Part shown: one piece after another, positions 1-5,314 of the stretch
Position numbering within the stretch: position 1 is the first letter of the stretch
Layout of the letters: each line of letters opens with the position of its first letter
Assembly (NCBI GenBank): GCA_011064865.1
Contig: JAAKFX010000104.1
Coordinates: 1 to 5,314, forward strand
Reading direction: 5' to 3'
Source of the DNA: Candidatus Anoxychlamydiales bacterium
GTDB lineage: Bacteria > Chlamydiota > Chlamydiia > Chlamydiales > SM23-39
Length of the DNA: 5,314 nucleotides
The notes under the pieces: model-generated
Databases searched by the model: none
Told to the model about the DNA's origin: nothing
What the model saw: only the letters and a program-made list of their open reading frames with translations
Made by a program: the position numbers and the translations under genes

Positions 1-1227
1 GGAAAAACTACTTTAGCTAGACTTTTTGCAAAAACGCTAAATTGTAATAATTTATCTAAAGATTTTGAACCATGTAACAAGTGCACATCTTGCACAGAAA
101 TTTCATCTTCTAGATCTTTAGATGTTATTGAAATTGATGGAGCGTCTAATAGAGGCATCGATGATATCAGACAGATAAACGATACAATTGGCTATAGCCC
201 ATCTGGCAATTATAAAATTTATATCATTGATGAAGTACATATGCTAACAAAAGAGGCTTTCAATGCTCTGTTGAAGACTTTAGAAGAACCTCCTGAAAAA
301 ATAAAATTCTTTTTTGCAACAACAGAACCTCATAAAGTTTTAGCAACTATAGTATCACGTTGTCAAAGATTTGAGTTAAAAAGAATATCAACTAATTTAA
401 TGATTCAAAAGCTAGATGAAATAGCTCAAGATCTAAAAAGGGAGATTGAAAAAGATGCACTTTTTCAAATAGCTAGTTTTTCTGAAGGATCTCTCAGAGA
501 TGCCGAATCTCTTTTAGATCAAATATTTTGCTACAGCGATGAGAAAATTACAATAAACTACATAAATAAAGCTTTAGGTTTTACAAGCTTTGATTATTTT
601 TTTGAATTAGATCAAAAAATAAAAGAAAAAGACAGATATTTTGCATTTGAATTCGCAGATAAAATTCATTCATCTGGAAAAGATTTAATATATTTTGTAG
701 AAGAGTTAACACAGCACTTTAAAAATCTACTTATAATAACACTAAATGAAACTGGTTTAAATTTCTTATCTAAAAGTTTTCAAAATAAATACTTAGAGTC
801 TTCAAAAAACTATACAGAAGCTCAACTATTTTATATTTTGGATCTACTAACTCACAAAGCTCAAATAAAAAATTCATTTAAAAAAATTCATTTAGAGACG
901 CTTATTTTAAAAATAATTAAAAGCAAAAATATTATTCCAATAGACATCTTAGTAAAAAGATTAATCGATCTTGAAAAGAGCGTAAAAATACCAAACACAA
1001 AAAAAGAAGAAAATACTCAAAAAGAAGAAGATCCAAAAAAAACAGATGAAATTTTAGATACAAAAGAGAGTGTAGTTCAAAAAAATAAATCAAATGAGCT
1101 AGAAAAAGTAAGTTTTGATTTAAGTTCAAAAAATGTTCAAGAGATAAAAACTTCGAAAGATCCTGCACATTTTGATACTTTAGTTCGTTTTACTCAAGTT
1201 GAGTTAGATGCTATAAACAAATCATAA
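1..1227 (+). CDS. dnaX: DNA polymerase III subunit gamma/tau (DnaX), 5' end missing
   Basis: The frame is open from the first base and gives 408 residues, so the gene enters from the left and the ATG at 241 is internal. DnaX is the AAA+ ATPase that drives the clamp loader and loads the beta clamp on primed DNA. Visible in order (window residue numbers): the tail of Walker A (GKTT, 1-4), a four-cysteine zinc module (C15, C25, C28, C31), Walker B with the DnaX-typical DEVH (77-80), sensor 1 (ATTEPHK, 106-112), the arginine-finger motif SRC (119-121), and sensor 2 (GSLRD, R166). About 45 N-terminal residues should be missing. After the collar region comes a Lys/Glu-rich linker (about 331-380) and a short tail, with no room for long tau domains, so the whole protein would be about 450 residues, as in chlamydial DnaX. 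Two A-runs in the linker could be slippery sites. Probably co-transcribed with the YbaB gene 13 bp downstream. Confidence 0.97.
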   Translation, partial: GKTTLARLFAKTLNCNNLSKDFEPCNKCTSCTEISSSRSLDVIEIDGASNRGIDDIRQINDTIGYSPSGNYKIYIIDEVHMLTKEAFNALLKTLEEPPEKIKFFFATTEPHKVLATIVSRCQRFELKRISTNLMIQKLDEIAQDLKREIEKDALFQIASFSEGSLRDAESLLDQIFCYSDEKITINYINKALGFTSFDYFFELDQKIKEKDRYFAFEFADKIHSSGKDLIYFVEELTQHFKNLLIITLNETGLNFLSKSFQNKYLESSKNYTEAQLFYILDLLTHKAQIKNSFKKIHLETLILKIIKSKNIIPIDILVKRLIDLEKSVKIPNTKKEENTQKEEDPKKTDEILDTKESVVQKNKSNELEKVSFDLSSKNVQEIKTSKDPAHFDTLVRFTQVELDAINKS

Positions 1228-1240
1228 TTAGGAGTTATTT

Positions 1241-1540
1241 ATGGGCGGCGGTTTTTCAAAAATGAAAAAACAAGCAAAATTGATGCAAGAGCAGATGCAA
1301 AAAATGCAAGAAGATCTAAAAAATACAATCGTTGAAGGCTCTAGTGCAAATAATTTAGTAGTTGTCACAATTACTGGAGAAAAGGAGCTTAAAAAAATAA
1401 AAATCGATCCTCAGTGTGTAGATCCAAATGATGTTGAAGGATTGCAAGATCTAATTTGCCAAGCATTTACAGAAGCTTTAAAAAAACTACCTGATGAGTC
1501 TCCATCAGATATGGGACTTGGCTCTATGCTTGGGTTTTAA
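1241..1540 (+). CDS. ybaB: YbaB/EbfC family nucleoid-associated DNA-binding protein
   Basis: A 99-residue protein of normal family length. It has the glycine-containing start (MGGGFSKMKKQAKLMQ), an N-terminal Met/Gln/Lys-rich helix likely to form the dimer coiled coil (about 5-30), the VEGSS turn, the central strand VVVTITGEKELKKIKIDP, a helix LQDLICQAFTEALKK, and a Gly/Met-rich flexible C-terminus (GLGSMLGF). Family members such as Borrelia EbfC and E. coli YbaB form tweezer-like dimers that bind DNA and affect nucleoid structure and expression. The start is fixed by AGGAG at 1230-1234, six bases before the ATG. In many bacteria ybaB follows dnaX and precedes recR. Here recR is absent and the gene converges on ptsI with 16 bp between the two stop codons. 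No promoter is evident in the 13-bp gap, so expression from the dnaX transcript is likely. Confidence 0.95.
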   Translation: MGGGFSKMKKQAKLMQEQMQKMQEDLKNTIVEGSSANNLVVVTITGEKELKKIKIDPQCVDPNDVEGLQDLICQAFTEALKKLPDESPSDMGLGSMLGF

Positions 1541-1558
1541 AAAAAAATATATTTTTTT
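1541..1558. terminator. Candidate bidirectional terminator: 18-bp A/T palindrome between converging genes
   Basis: A7-TATA-T7 is a perfect inverted repeat sitting immediately after the ybaB stop and overlapping the ptsI stop codon (1557-1559 read on minus). Read either way, it gives an A-tract followed by a U-run, as a bidirectional intrinsic terminator would. The stem would hold only A-U pairs, so it is much weaker than a standard terminator. The position between two converging operons supports the call. The sequence alone could also be AT drift. Confidence 0.35.
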
Positions 1559-3092
1559 ATTTGAAAATATCTGTTTGTTTTAAACCTACAGAAAAATTTG
1601 AAAGACCTAGTTCTATAAATTTATTTAAGATACTTTTACTCGCTAATATCTCACCACATAAATAGAGAGGTTTTTCAAAATCTTTTGCTGCTTGAATTAT
1701 CATTTTAAATAATTTTATCATACCAAGATGCAGCCTTTTAGATGATATGTTTTCTGATGCAAAAGTATACCTACTAAGATCATTCGTACCAATTGAGAGG
1801 AAATCTACTTCATGTGCGATTTGATCTGCCATTAGAGCTGCAATTGGAGTTTCTATCATTGATCCAATTTTGATATTTGATGGTATTTTCAAACGAGCTT
1901 GAATATCTAGAGCTATTTTTTTTATTTGTCTAATCTCAGATAGATCTTTTACAAATGGAATCAAAATTTGAAAATTGCCGAGAGCACTTGCTTTAATAAT
2001 TGCCGTTATTTGATCTTTTAAAATATTTGGATTTTTTAATAAAAACTCAGCTCCACGAGAGCCAAAAAAATTGTTAGATGTATCTAAATTATAAAAATTT
2101 TTATCACCACCTAGATCAAAAAGCCGAATAATACATATTTGATTCTCTAAATTTTTAGCAATTTTTTTGTAAACTGAAAACTGCTCATCTATAGTTGGAA
2201 GCTTTTTATTATTGAAAAACAGAAGCTCTGTTCTCAATAAACCTATTCCTGAGATATTTTTAGATTTTAACTTTTCAATCTCTTTTTGATTAGATACATT
2301 TGCAAAAATATTTATGTTTTTTTTCAATTTTATTTTTGGCAGTGTGTCTTTTGTATTTTTTACCAACAGCTCATATGTTTCAAAAGTCTTTATACTCGGA
2401 TTAATTATTACTTTTCCAAGCTTTGCATCAACTATCATATCTTTAAAATCTAAAGATTTTAATTTTTCAATATCTACATTTGTTAAAAATGGAATGTTTT
2501 TTGATCTTGCGATAATAGCTGAGTGCGATTCATAGCTAGTAGACGAGCTTATAAATGCTGAAATATGAGTATCATCACTCTCAAAAATATCAGATGGTAT
2601 AATTTCATTTGAGATAAGAATTGATTTTGATTTCATTTTTTTTAATATATCTATTTTTATAGCTCCTATATTTGTCATAATTCTTTTAAACACATCTTCG
2701 ATATCTAGAACTTTTGCTTTAAAAAACGGATCTTTTATTTTGCTTTTATAATCTGAGATAATGTCTTTTAAAATAGTGTAAATACACTTGTTTTCTTCTT
2801 TGATTTTACAAATTACTTCATTGACAATGATCGGATCATTCAAAATCTCTAAATGAGTGTTTAAAATATCAAAAGTAATGCTTAACGAATCATTTGCTAA
2901 ACTCTTTTTAATCTCTAAAATTTGCTTAGTGCTTTTTTTAATAGCTTTTTCAAATTTTACAATCTCTTTTTGACTATCTTTTTTTGATATCTTATTATCT
3001 TTGCATATGGTTTCGGAATTTAAAAAAACAGGAGTCCCTTTTGAAATACCAGAGCTCAGCACATCTGCTTTTAAAACGATTTCTTTTAACAT
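1557..3092 (-). CDS. ptsI: Phosphoenolpyruvate-protein phosphotransferase, PTS Enzyme I (short C-terminus)
   Basis: Enzyme I takes phosphate from PEP onto its own histidine and passes it to HPr His16 in the cytoplasm. The N-terminal HPr-binding and phospho-His domains span about 1-230. The active histidine is H190 in YESHSAIIAR, where most family members have GGxTSHxAIxAR. The PEP-binding barrel shows R287 (GLLRTE), R323 and K331 (IRLFDLGGDK), R346 (GSRGAE), E414 (MIETP), N437/D438 (GTNDLS) and the proton-donor C479 (LCGE). Departures from the family: at 511 residues it is about 60 shorter than usual, ending 32 residues after C479. The loop after GTNDLSRYT is about six residues short. The position of E. 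coli R465 appears to be N448, although R453 might substitute. The start is fixed by GGAG (3103-3100), seven bases before the ATG, which lies inside the last codons of ptsH (7-nt overlap). It is the last gene of the operon. Identity is secure; full PEP activity is less so. Confidence 0.94.
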   Translation of the reverse strand: MLKEIVLKADVLSSGISKGTPVFLNSETICKDNKISKKDSQKEIVKFEKAIKKSTKQILEIKKSLANDSLSITFDILNTHLEILNDPIIVNEVICKIKEENKCIYTILKDIISDYKSKIKDPFFKAKVLDIEDVFKRIMTNIGAIKIDILKKMKSKSILISNEIIPSDIFESDDTHISAFISSSTSYESHSAIIARSKNIPFLTNVDIEKLKSLDFKDMIVDAKLGKVIINPSIKTFETYELLVKNTKDTLPKIKLKKNINIFANVSNQKEIEKLKSKNISGIGLLRTELLFFNNKKLPTIDEQFSVYKKIAKNLENQICIIRLFDLGGDKNFYNLDTSNNFFGSRGAEFLLKNPNILKDQITAIIKASALGNFQILIPFVKDLSEIRQIKKIALDIQARLKIPSNIKIGSMIETPIAALMADQIAHEVDFLSIGTNDLSRYTFASENISSKRLHLGMIKLFKMIIQAAKDFEKPLYLCGEILASKSILNKFIELGLSNFSVGLKQTDIFK

Positions 3093-3361
3093 TCTTTTTC
3101 TCCAAAGCCATTTTCAAAGTTATTTGTTAATGTTGTCATAACTGCGTTAGCATCTGAACCTTCTATCGTAATGGTAATTTTAGCATTTTTTTTCGCAGCT
3201 AATATTAAAATACTCATTATGCTTTTTGCATTAATCGTCTGTTTCTTATAAGTAAAAAAAACTTTGCTTTTTGTATTTTGCAAAAGTTTAACAATTGTAG
3301 CTGCAGGTCTTATATGAAGTCCTAAAGGATTGTTAACTTTAATTTTTTTTATTAATTTCAT
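3086..3361 (-). CDS. ptsH: Phosphocarrier protein HPr
   Basis: A 91-residue protein, the normal HPr size. It has the catalytic histidine motif GLHIRPAA (H16, equivalent to His15 of E. coli and B. subtilis) that receives phosphate from Enzyme I. It also has the regulatory serine region NAKSIMSILIL, with S47 equivalent to Ser46, the HPr kinase target. A serine (S50) replaces the glycine usually found three residues after the target serine. The usual C-terminal helix follows (DANAVMTTLTNNFENGFGE). The intact Ser site and the adjacent hprK indicate dual phosphorylation: His for phosphotransfer, Ser for metabolic control. AAGGAA at 3370-3365 lies a few bases before the ATG. The ATG is inside the 3' end of hprK (23-nt overlap), and the gene's own stop overlaps the ptsI start, so translation is probably coupled across the three genes. 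No EII is nearby, so the carrier may serve mainly regulation. Confidence 0.97.
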   Translation of the reverse strand: MKLIKKIKVNNPLGLHIRPAATIVKLLQNTKSKVFFTYKKQTINAKSIMSILILAAKKNAKITITIEGSDANAVMTTLTNNFENGFGEKEC

Positions 3362-4289
3362 TTGTTCCTTTTGAAATCATATCAAGTAATTTTATATTAA
3401 ATTCTTTAGCAGAATTATAACCACTAGTTTTTAATCTTTGATTTAAGGTGAGAGTCTCTATTAATAGGATTACATCCCTTCCCGGTTTTACAGGCATAAG
3501 GTGAAAAGGAATGTTTATCCCTAAAAGATCTATAAACTGCTCTTTTAGCCCAACTCTATCATAAAAATGAGTAGGGTCCCATTGCTCTAATTTAATAACA
3601 ATATCTAAGACTTTGTCAGGTCTTACACAAATAGCGCCATATAAATGGGCAACATTAATAATTCCAATCCCTCTAACTTCCATCAAGTGACGAGTCAGCT
3701 TAGGTCCAGATCCTACTAAACATCTCTCATCTTTTTTTCTAATCTTGACAACATCATCTGAAATCAATCTATGACCTCTATCTAAAAGCCCTAAAGCAGC
3801 TTCGCTTTTTCCAACAGAAGATTCCCCTTGAATCAAAACTCCCATTCCAAAAACTTCAACTAATGTTCCATGCATTGTAATAGTTGGAGAAAACTCACTA
3901 TTTAAAGCAATGATCATTTTGGTAATAAGATCCATAGTGTCCAAACTGGATCTAAACAAAGGTATAGAATTTTCATCACAAATAACTTTAAGCTCTTTTA
4001 AAGGAATATATTTTCTAGCAACCACAACAGCCGGGGTATCTTTTGTTAAAATATCTTTAAGTCTTTTTATTCTAAGTTTTGAATCTAACTCTTTAAGATA
4101 CTGAATCTCCCCTCTTCCAAAAGTTAAAATACGAAAAGGTTTATAATTCTTAATATATCCTGCTAAGCTAAGACCTGGACGGTGCACTTCAGGTTTTCTT
4201 ATTCGTTTTTTTAAACCCTTTTTGCCAGCATACAAATTAAGCTGTAAATTTTTTGCATGTTTGTTATAAAAATCTTCTACTCTATACAT
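3339..4289 (-). CDS. hprK: HPr kinase/phosphorylase (HPrK/P)
   Basis: A bifunctional enzyme that phosphorylates HPr on the regulatory serine using ATP or pyrophosphate and removes it by phosphorolysis. It has 316 residues, the usual length. The N-terminal domain (about 1-130) is followed by the kinase domain: H140 (MHGTLVEVFGMGVLI), the P-loop GESSVGKS (155-162, commonly GDSGVGKS), GHRLISDDVV with D178/D179, the HPrK signature EVRGIGIINV (204-213), catalytic R245 (YDRVGL), and the C-terminal MPVKPGRD loop (265-272) with the GYNSAKEF helix (290-297). All key residues are present, so the enzyme should be active as both kinase and phosphorylase. The ATG shares one base with the upstream stop (TAATG) and no strong ribosome binding site is seen, which suggests re-initiation from the upstream gene. 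Its substrate gene ptsH follows directly with a 23-nt overlap. Confidence 0.97.
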   Translation of the reverse strand: MYRVEDFYNKHAKNLQLNLYAGKKGLKKRIRKPEVHRPGLSLAGYIKNYKPFRILTFGRGEIQYLKELDSKLRIKRLKDILTKDTPAVVVARKYIPLKELKVICDENSIPLFRSSLDTMDLITKMIIALNSEFSPTITMHGTLVEVFGMGVLIQGESSVGKSEAALGLLDRGHRLISDDVVKIRKKDERCLVGSGPKLTRHLMEVRGIGIINVAHLYGAICVRPDKVLDIVIKLEQWDPTHFYDRVGLKEQFIDLLGINIPFHLMPVKPGRDVILLIETLTLNQRLKTSGYNSAKEFNIKLLDMISKGTNEINKKN

Positions 4290-5077
4290 TATTCATAATC
4301 CATTACTTCTAAATAAAACATGAGCCAATCTAAAAAGCTTGCAAATGATAAATTTTCAAAGCTCGAATTTTTATAATCAGAAATCGAGCTATCAACATAA
4401 GAATAGTAGACATTGCCCATTTCTGATATTGGATACCAATTTTTATAAAAACATTGAAAATCCATTTGCTGGTAGCTTTGATAAAAAAATATAAGATCTT
4501 TTGGATCTATTATATCTCTATTAGAGTGAATTGTTTTATTTTGGTTTTTAATTAAATCTCTCATTTGATTCGATATATCAAAAATATTTTCAGCTTCAAT
4601 TATTCCACTATCTGAATTTTTAGCAAAGCCATTATGTATTTTTAAAAATTTCAAATAATCTCTAGGTAGCATATCTAGAAATTTATGATTTATCAAACCA
4701 ATCTCTTCATCAGCCATTGGAGGTTTACCTCTAAAAAAGGTAGATTCATTTTTCATGCTATAGACAAGCTCTACTTCAAACTTTTCTATATTCTTTTTCT
4801 TTGTTAAAGCAACTGATATATCTTCTAAATTTAAAAAAAAATCATAAACCAGCTGATAGACATGAGGAATATAAGGCAAAGTTTTTAAACAAAAATCAGA
4901 AGAAAATTCTATACGATCAGATAGAGTGAGATTTGCAAGCTCATACCAAGCTTTCGGAAAATTTTTAGATATTTTTGTAAGTTCATCAAATGAATGTGTT
5001 TTCGTATCTAATAAAATAACGTCTTCAATCTCGTTATCTACATTTTTTTGATAGTATTCAAAAGCCAAACGATTCAT
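4289..5077 (-). CDS. SMI1/KNR4 (SUKH)-like protein with an unassigned N-terminal region
   Basis: A 262-residue soluble protein with no signal peptide or membrane segment. The C-terminal half (about 122-258) looks like a SMI1/KNR4 domain: LPRDYLKFLKIHNGF (137-151), an acidic strand after it (IIEAENIFDI), the run DLIFFYQSYQQMDFQCFY (194-211), WYPISEMG (214-221), and the closing helix FASFLDWLMFYLE. In bacteria this superfamily often provides immunity proteins of toxin systems, and in other settings scaffolding or regulatory proteins. The first 120 residues are a helical region (SFDELTKISKNFPKAWYELA) plus a short strand (FEVELVYSM) that I do not recognise. The ATG at 5077 is chosen because AGGA (5088-5085) lies seven bases before it; the in-frame TTG at 5080 would leave only four. 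The gene heads the hprK-ptsH-ptsI operon and overlaps hprK by one base. No toxin gene is adjacent, so a role linked to PTS control is possible but unproven. Confidence 0.75.
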   Translation of the reverse strand: MNRLAFEYYQKNVDNEIEDVILLDTKTHSFDELTKISKNFPKAWYELANLTLSDRIEFSSDFCLKTLPYIPHVYQLVYDFFLNLEDISVALTKKKNIEKFEVELVYSMKNESTFFRGKPPMADEEIGLINHKFLDMLPRDYLKFLKIHNGFAKNSDSGIIEAENIFDISNQMRDLIKNQNKTIHSNRDIIDPKDLIFFYQSYQQMDFQCFYKNWYPISEMGNVYYSYVDSSISDYKNSSFENLSFASFLDWLMFYLEVMDYE

Positions 5078-5084
5078 CAAACAA

Positions 5085-5088
5085 TCCT
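5085..5088 (-). promoter_or_regulatory. Ribosome binding site deciding the SUKH-like gene start
   Basis: AGGA on the minus strand lies seven bases before the ATG at 5077 and only four before the in-frame TTG at 5080, so it supports the ATG. It abuts the TAGCTA inverted repeat, which could affect access to it. Confidence 0.6.
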
Positions 5089-5101
5089 AGCTAGATAGCT
5101 A
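5088..5101. repeat. TAGCTA-GA-TAGCTA inverted repeat in the operon leader
   Basis: Two copies of the self-palindromic hexamer TAGCTA, separated by GA, lie between the candidate -10 box and the ribosome binding site of the SUKH-hprK-ptsH-ptsI operon. The predicted transcription start (near 5094) falls inside it. The arrangement would suit a repressor operator or a small leader hairpin. The evidence is position and symmetry only. Confidence 0.4.
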
Positions 5102-5129
5102 TTTTAGACTATGCTGTTTTTTTTTTAAA
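5101..5129 (-). promoter_or_regulatory. Candidate sigma-70-type promoter for the SUKH-hprK-ptsH-ptsI operon
   Basis: On the minus strand, TTTAAA (5129-5124, 4 of 6 matches to TTGACA) and TAAAAT (5106-5101, 5 of 6 to TATAAT) are separated by exactly 17 bases, with a ten-A tract at the upstream side of the spacer. The start would fall near 5094, giving a leader of about 17 bases before the ATG at 5077. An alternative pairing uses TTGAAA (5152-5147) and TTTAAA (5129-5124), also 17 bases apart. AT-rich DNA offers many chance matches, so confidence is modest. Confidence 0.4.
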
Positions 5130-5215
5130 GAAAAAAATTGAATATGTTTCAACAAAGTGTTCCTTGTTTTTAAAAAGAGGCTTCATAAATATGAGTTTTA
5201 TTTCTATTCATCTTT

Positions 5216-5314
5216 GTGAACTACTCGCCCCTAAAGGAGCGAGCTTCCAGTACTAAGCAACTTTAAAAGTTGCCTTTCCTTTCTTTTTTAGCGTTTCTTT
5301 GCTTTGTGCACAAT
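5216..5314 (-). mobile_element. Probable right end of an IS200/IS605-type (TnpB-bearing) element, continuing past the window
   Basis: Read on the minus strand, the segment has GGAAG, then a hairpin (CTCGCTCC, loop TTTA, GGGGCGAG; 5243-5224), then TAGTTCAC ending at 5216. A hairpin opened by GAAGC and closed by TAGTTCAC is the layout I know from the right ends of many IS605-group elements, where TTCAC-like pentamers are cleavage sites. The hairpin is more GC-rich than anything around it. The element's gene would be on the minus strand beyond 5314. Within the window three short reading frames end at 5288, 5263 and 5253; the longest ends in KKKGKATFKVA (stop 5255-5253). None shows the TnpB zinc finger, so I do not call a CDS. 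An isolated solo end or relic is also possible. Confidence 0.6.
5216..5314 (-). ncRNA. Putative omega-RNA scaffold (3' part) of a TnpB system
   Basis: In IS605-group elements the 3' end of the tnpB transcript plus the right end forms the omega-RNA, which guides the TnpB nuclease. Two hairpins are visible on the minus strand: 5273-5257 (GCAACTT, loop TTA, AAGTTGC; perfect 7-bp stem) and 5243-5224, whose 8-bp stem contains a U-G pair. On the plus strand the same position is a C-A mismatch, so the structure fits a minus-strand RNA better. The guide would begin at 5215. The 5' limit is outside the window, and function depends on an intact tnpB that cannot be seen. Confidence 0.4.

Noticed and set aside
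932..1168. Minus-strand open frame of 78 codons inside dnaX
   Set aside because: It is antisense to the Lys/Glu-rich linker, which explains its Leu/Phe-rich make-up. It has no recognisable motif.
241..1227. A dnaX start at the ATG of position 241
   Set aside because: The frame is open and clearly DnaX-like (Walker A tail, zinc cysteines, DEVH) from base 1, so this ATG is internal.
2314..2535. Plus-strand open frame of 73 codons inside ptsI
   Set aside because: It is antisense to conserved Enzyme I coding sequence, including the phospho-His motif. The Phe/Ser-rich product is a by-product of AT-rich antisense.
3910..4104. Plus-strand open frame of 64 codons inside hprK
   Set aside because: It is antisense to a well-conserved HPrK and has no ribosome binding site or family resemblance.
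4289..5080. TTG at 5080 as start of the SUKH-like gene
   Set aside because: The ATG one codon later has the better spacing (seven bases) to AGGA at 5088-5085.
5224..5243. Minus-strand intrinsic terminator for a gene to the right
   Set aside because: The GC hairpin is followed on minus by TAGTTCAC, not a U-run, which fits an IS605-type end rather than a terminator.
5257..5289. Plus-strand intrinsic terminator (GCAACTT/AAGTTGC hairpin followed by a T-rich run)
   Set aside because: It looks like a terminator, but no plus-strand gene lies upstream in 5078-5256. The neighbouring hairpin pairs better on the minus strand, so the hairpin is better explained as part of the element end.
1..5314. CRISPR arrays, tRNA or rRNA genes
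   Set aside because: No spaced direct repeats, cloverleaf-like segments or rRNA-like sequence were seen, and nearly all of 1-5077 is occupied by the five genes.

Overview
The window is strongly AT-rich (roughly 30% G+C by eye) and densely packed with five protein genes on two converging strands. It ends at a small intergenic region that runs into what looks like one end of a mobile element. The set dnaX, ybaB/ebfC, ptsI, ptsH is, from memory, the neighbourhood found in Chlamydia (CT334 to CT337 in C. trachomatis). Together with the short DnaX and the low G+C this suggests a member of the Chlamydiota, probably a non-Chlamydiaceae (environmental) lineage. This is an inference from gene order, not from a database search.

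Left part, plus strand (1-1540): the 3' portion of dnaX (clamp-loader ATPase, cut at its Walker A motif by the window edge), followed 13 bp later by a YbaB/EbfC nucleoid protein gene with a good ribosome binding site. The two are almost certainly one transcription unit.

Middle and right part, minus strand (5077 down to 1557): four genes read as one tightly coupled operon: a SMI1/KNR4 (SUKH)-like protein, hprK, ptsH and ptsI. They overlap by 1, 23 and 7 nt. HPr kinase/phosphorylase would act on Ser47 of HPr, while PEP-dependent Enzyme I would act on His16 of HPr. Both sites are intact, so the operon encodes a complete HPr control module. No sugar-transporting EII component is visible, which fits a regulatory rather than transport role, although EII genes may lie elsewhere. 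Enzyme I is unusual: it stops about 30 residues after its catalytic cysteine, has an altered phospho-histidine motif, and lacks one expected PEP-binding arginine.

The two units converge at an 18-bp perfect A/T palindrome (1541-1558). Upstream of the operon, 5078-5215 holds a candidate promoter, a TAGCTA inverted repeat over the probable transcription start, and the ribosome binding site that favours the ATG at 5077. From about 5216 to the window end the minus strand reads like the right end of an IS200/IS605-type element: a hairpin with a strand-specific G-U pair, flanked by GAAG and TAGTTCAC. This implies a tnpB-like gene beyond the right edge and a possible omega-RNA whose guide would be read from 5215 downward.
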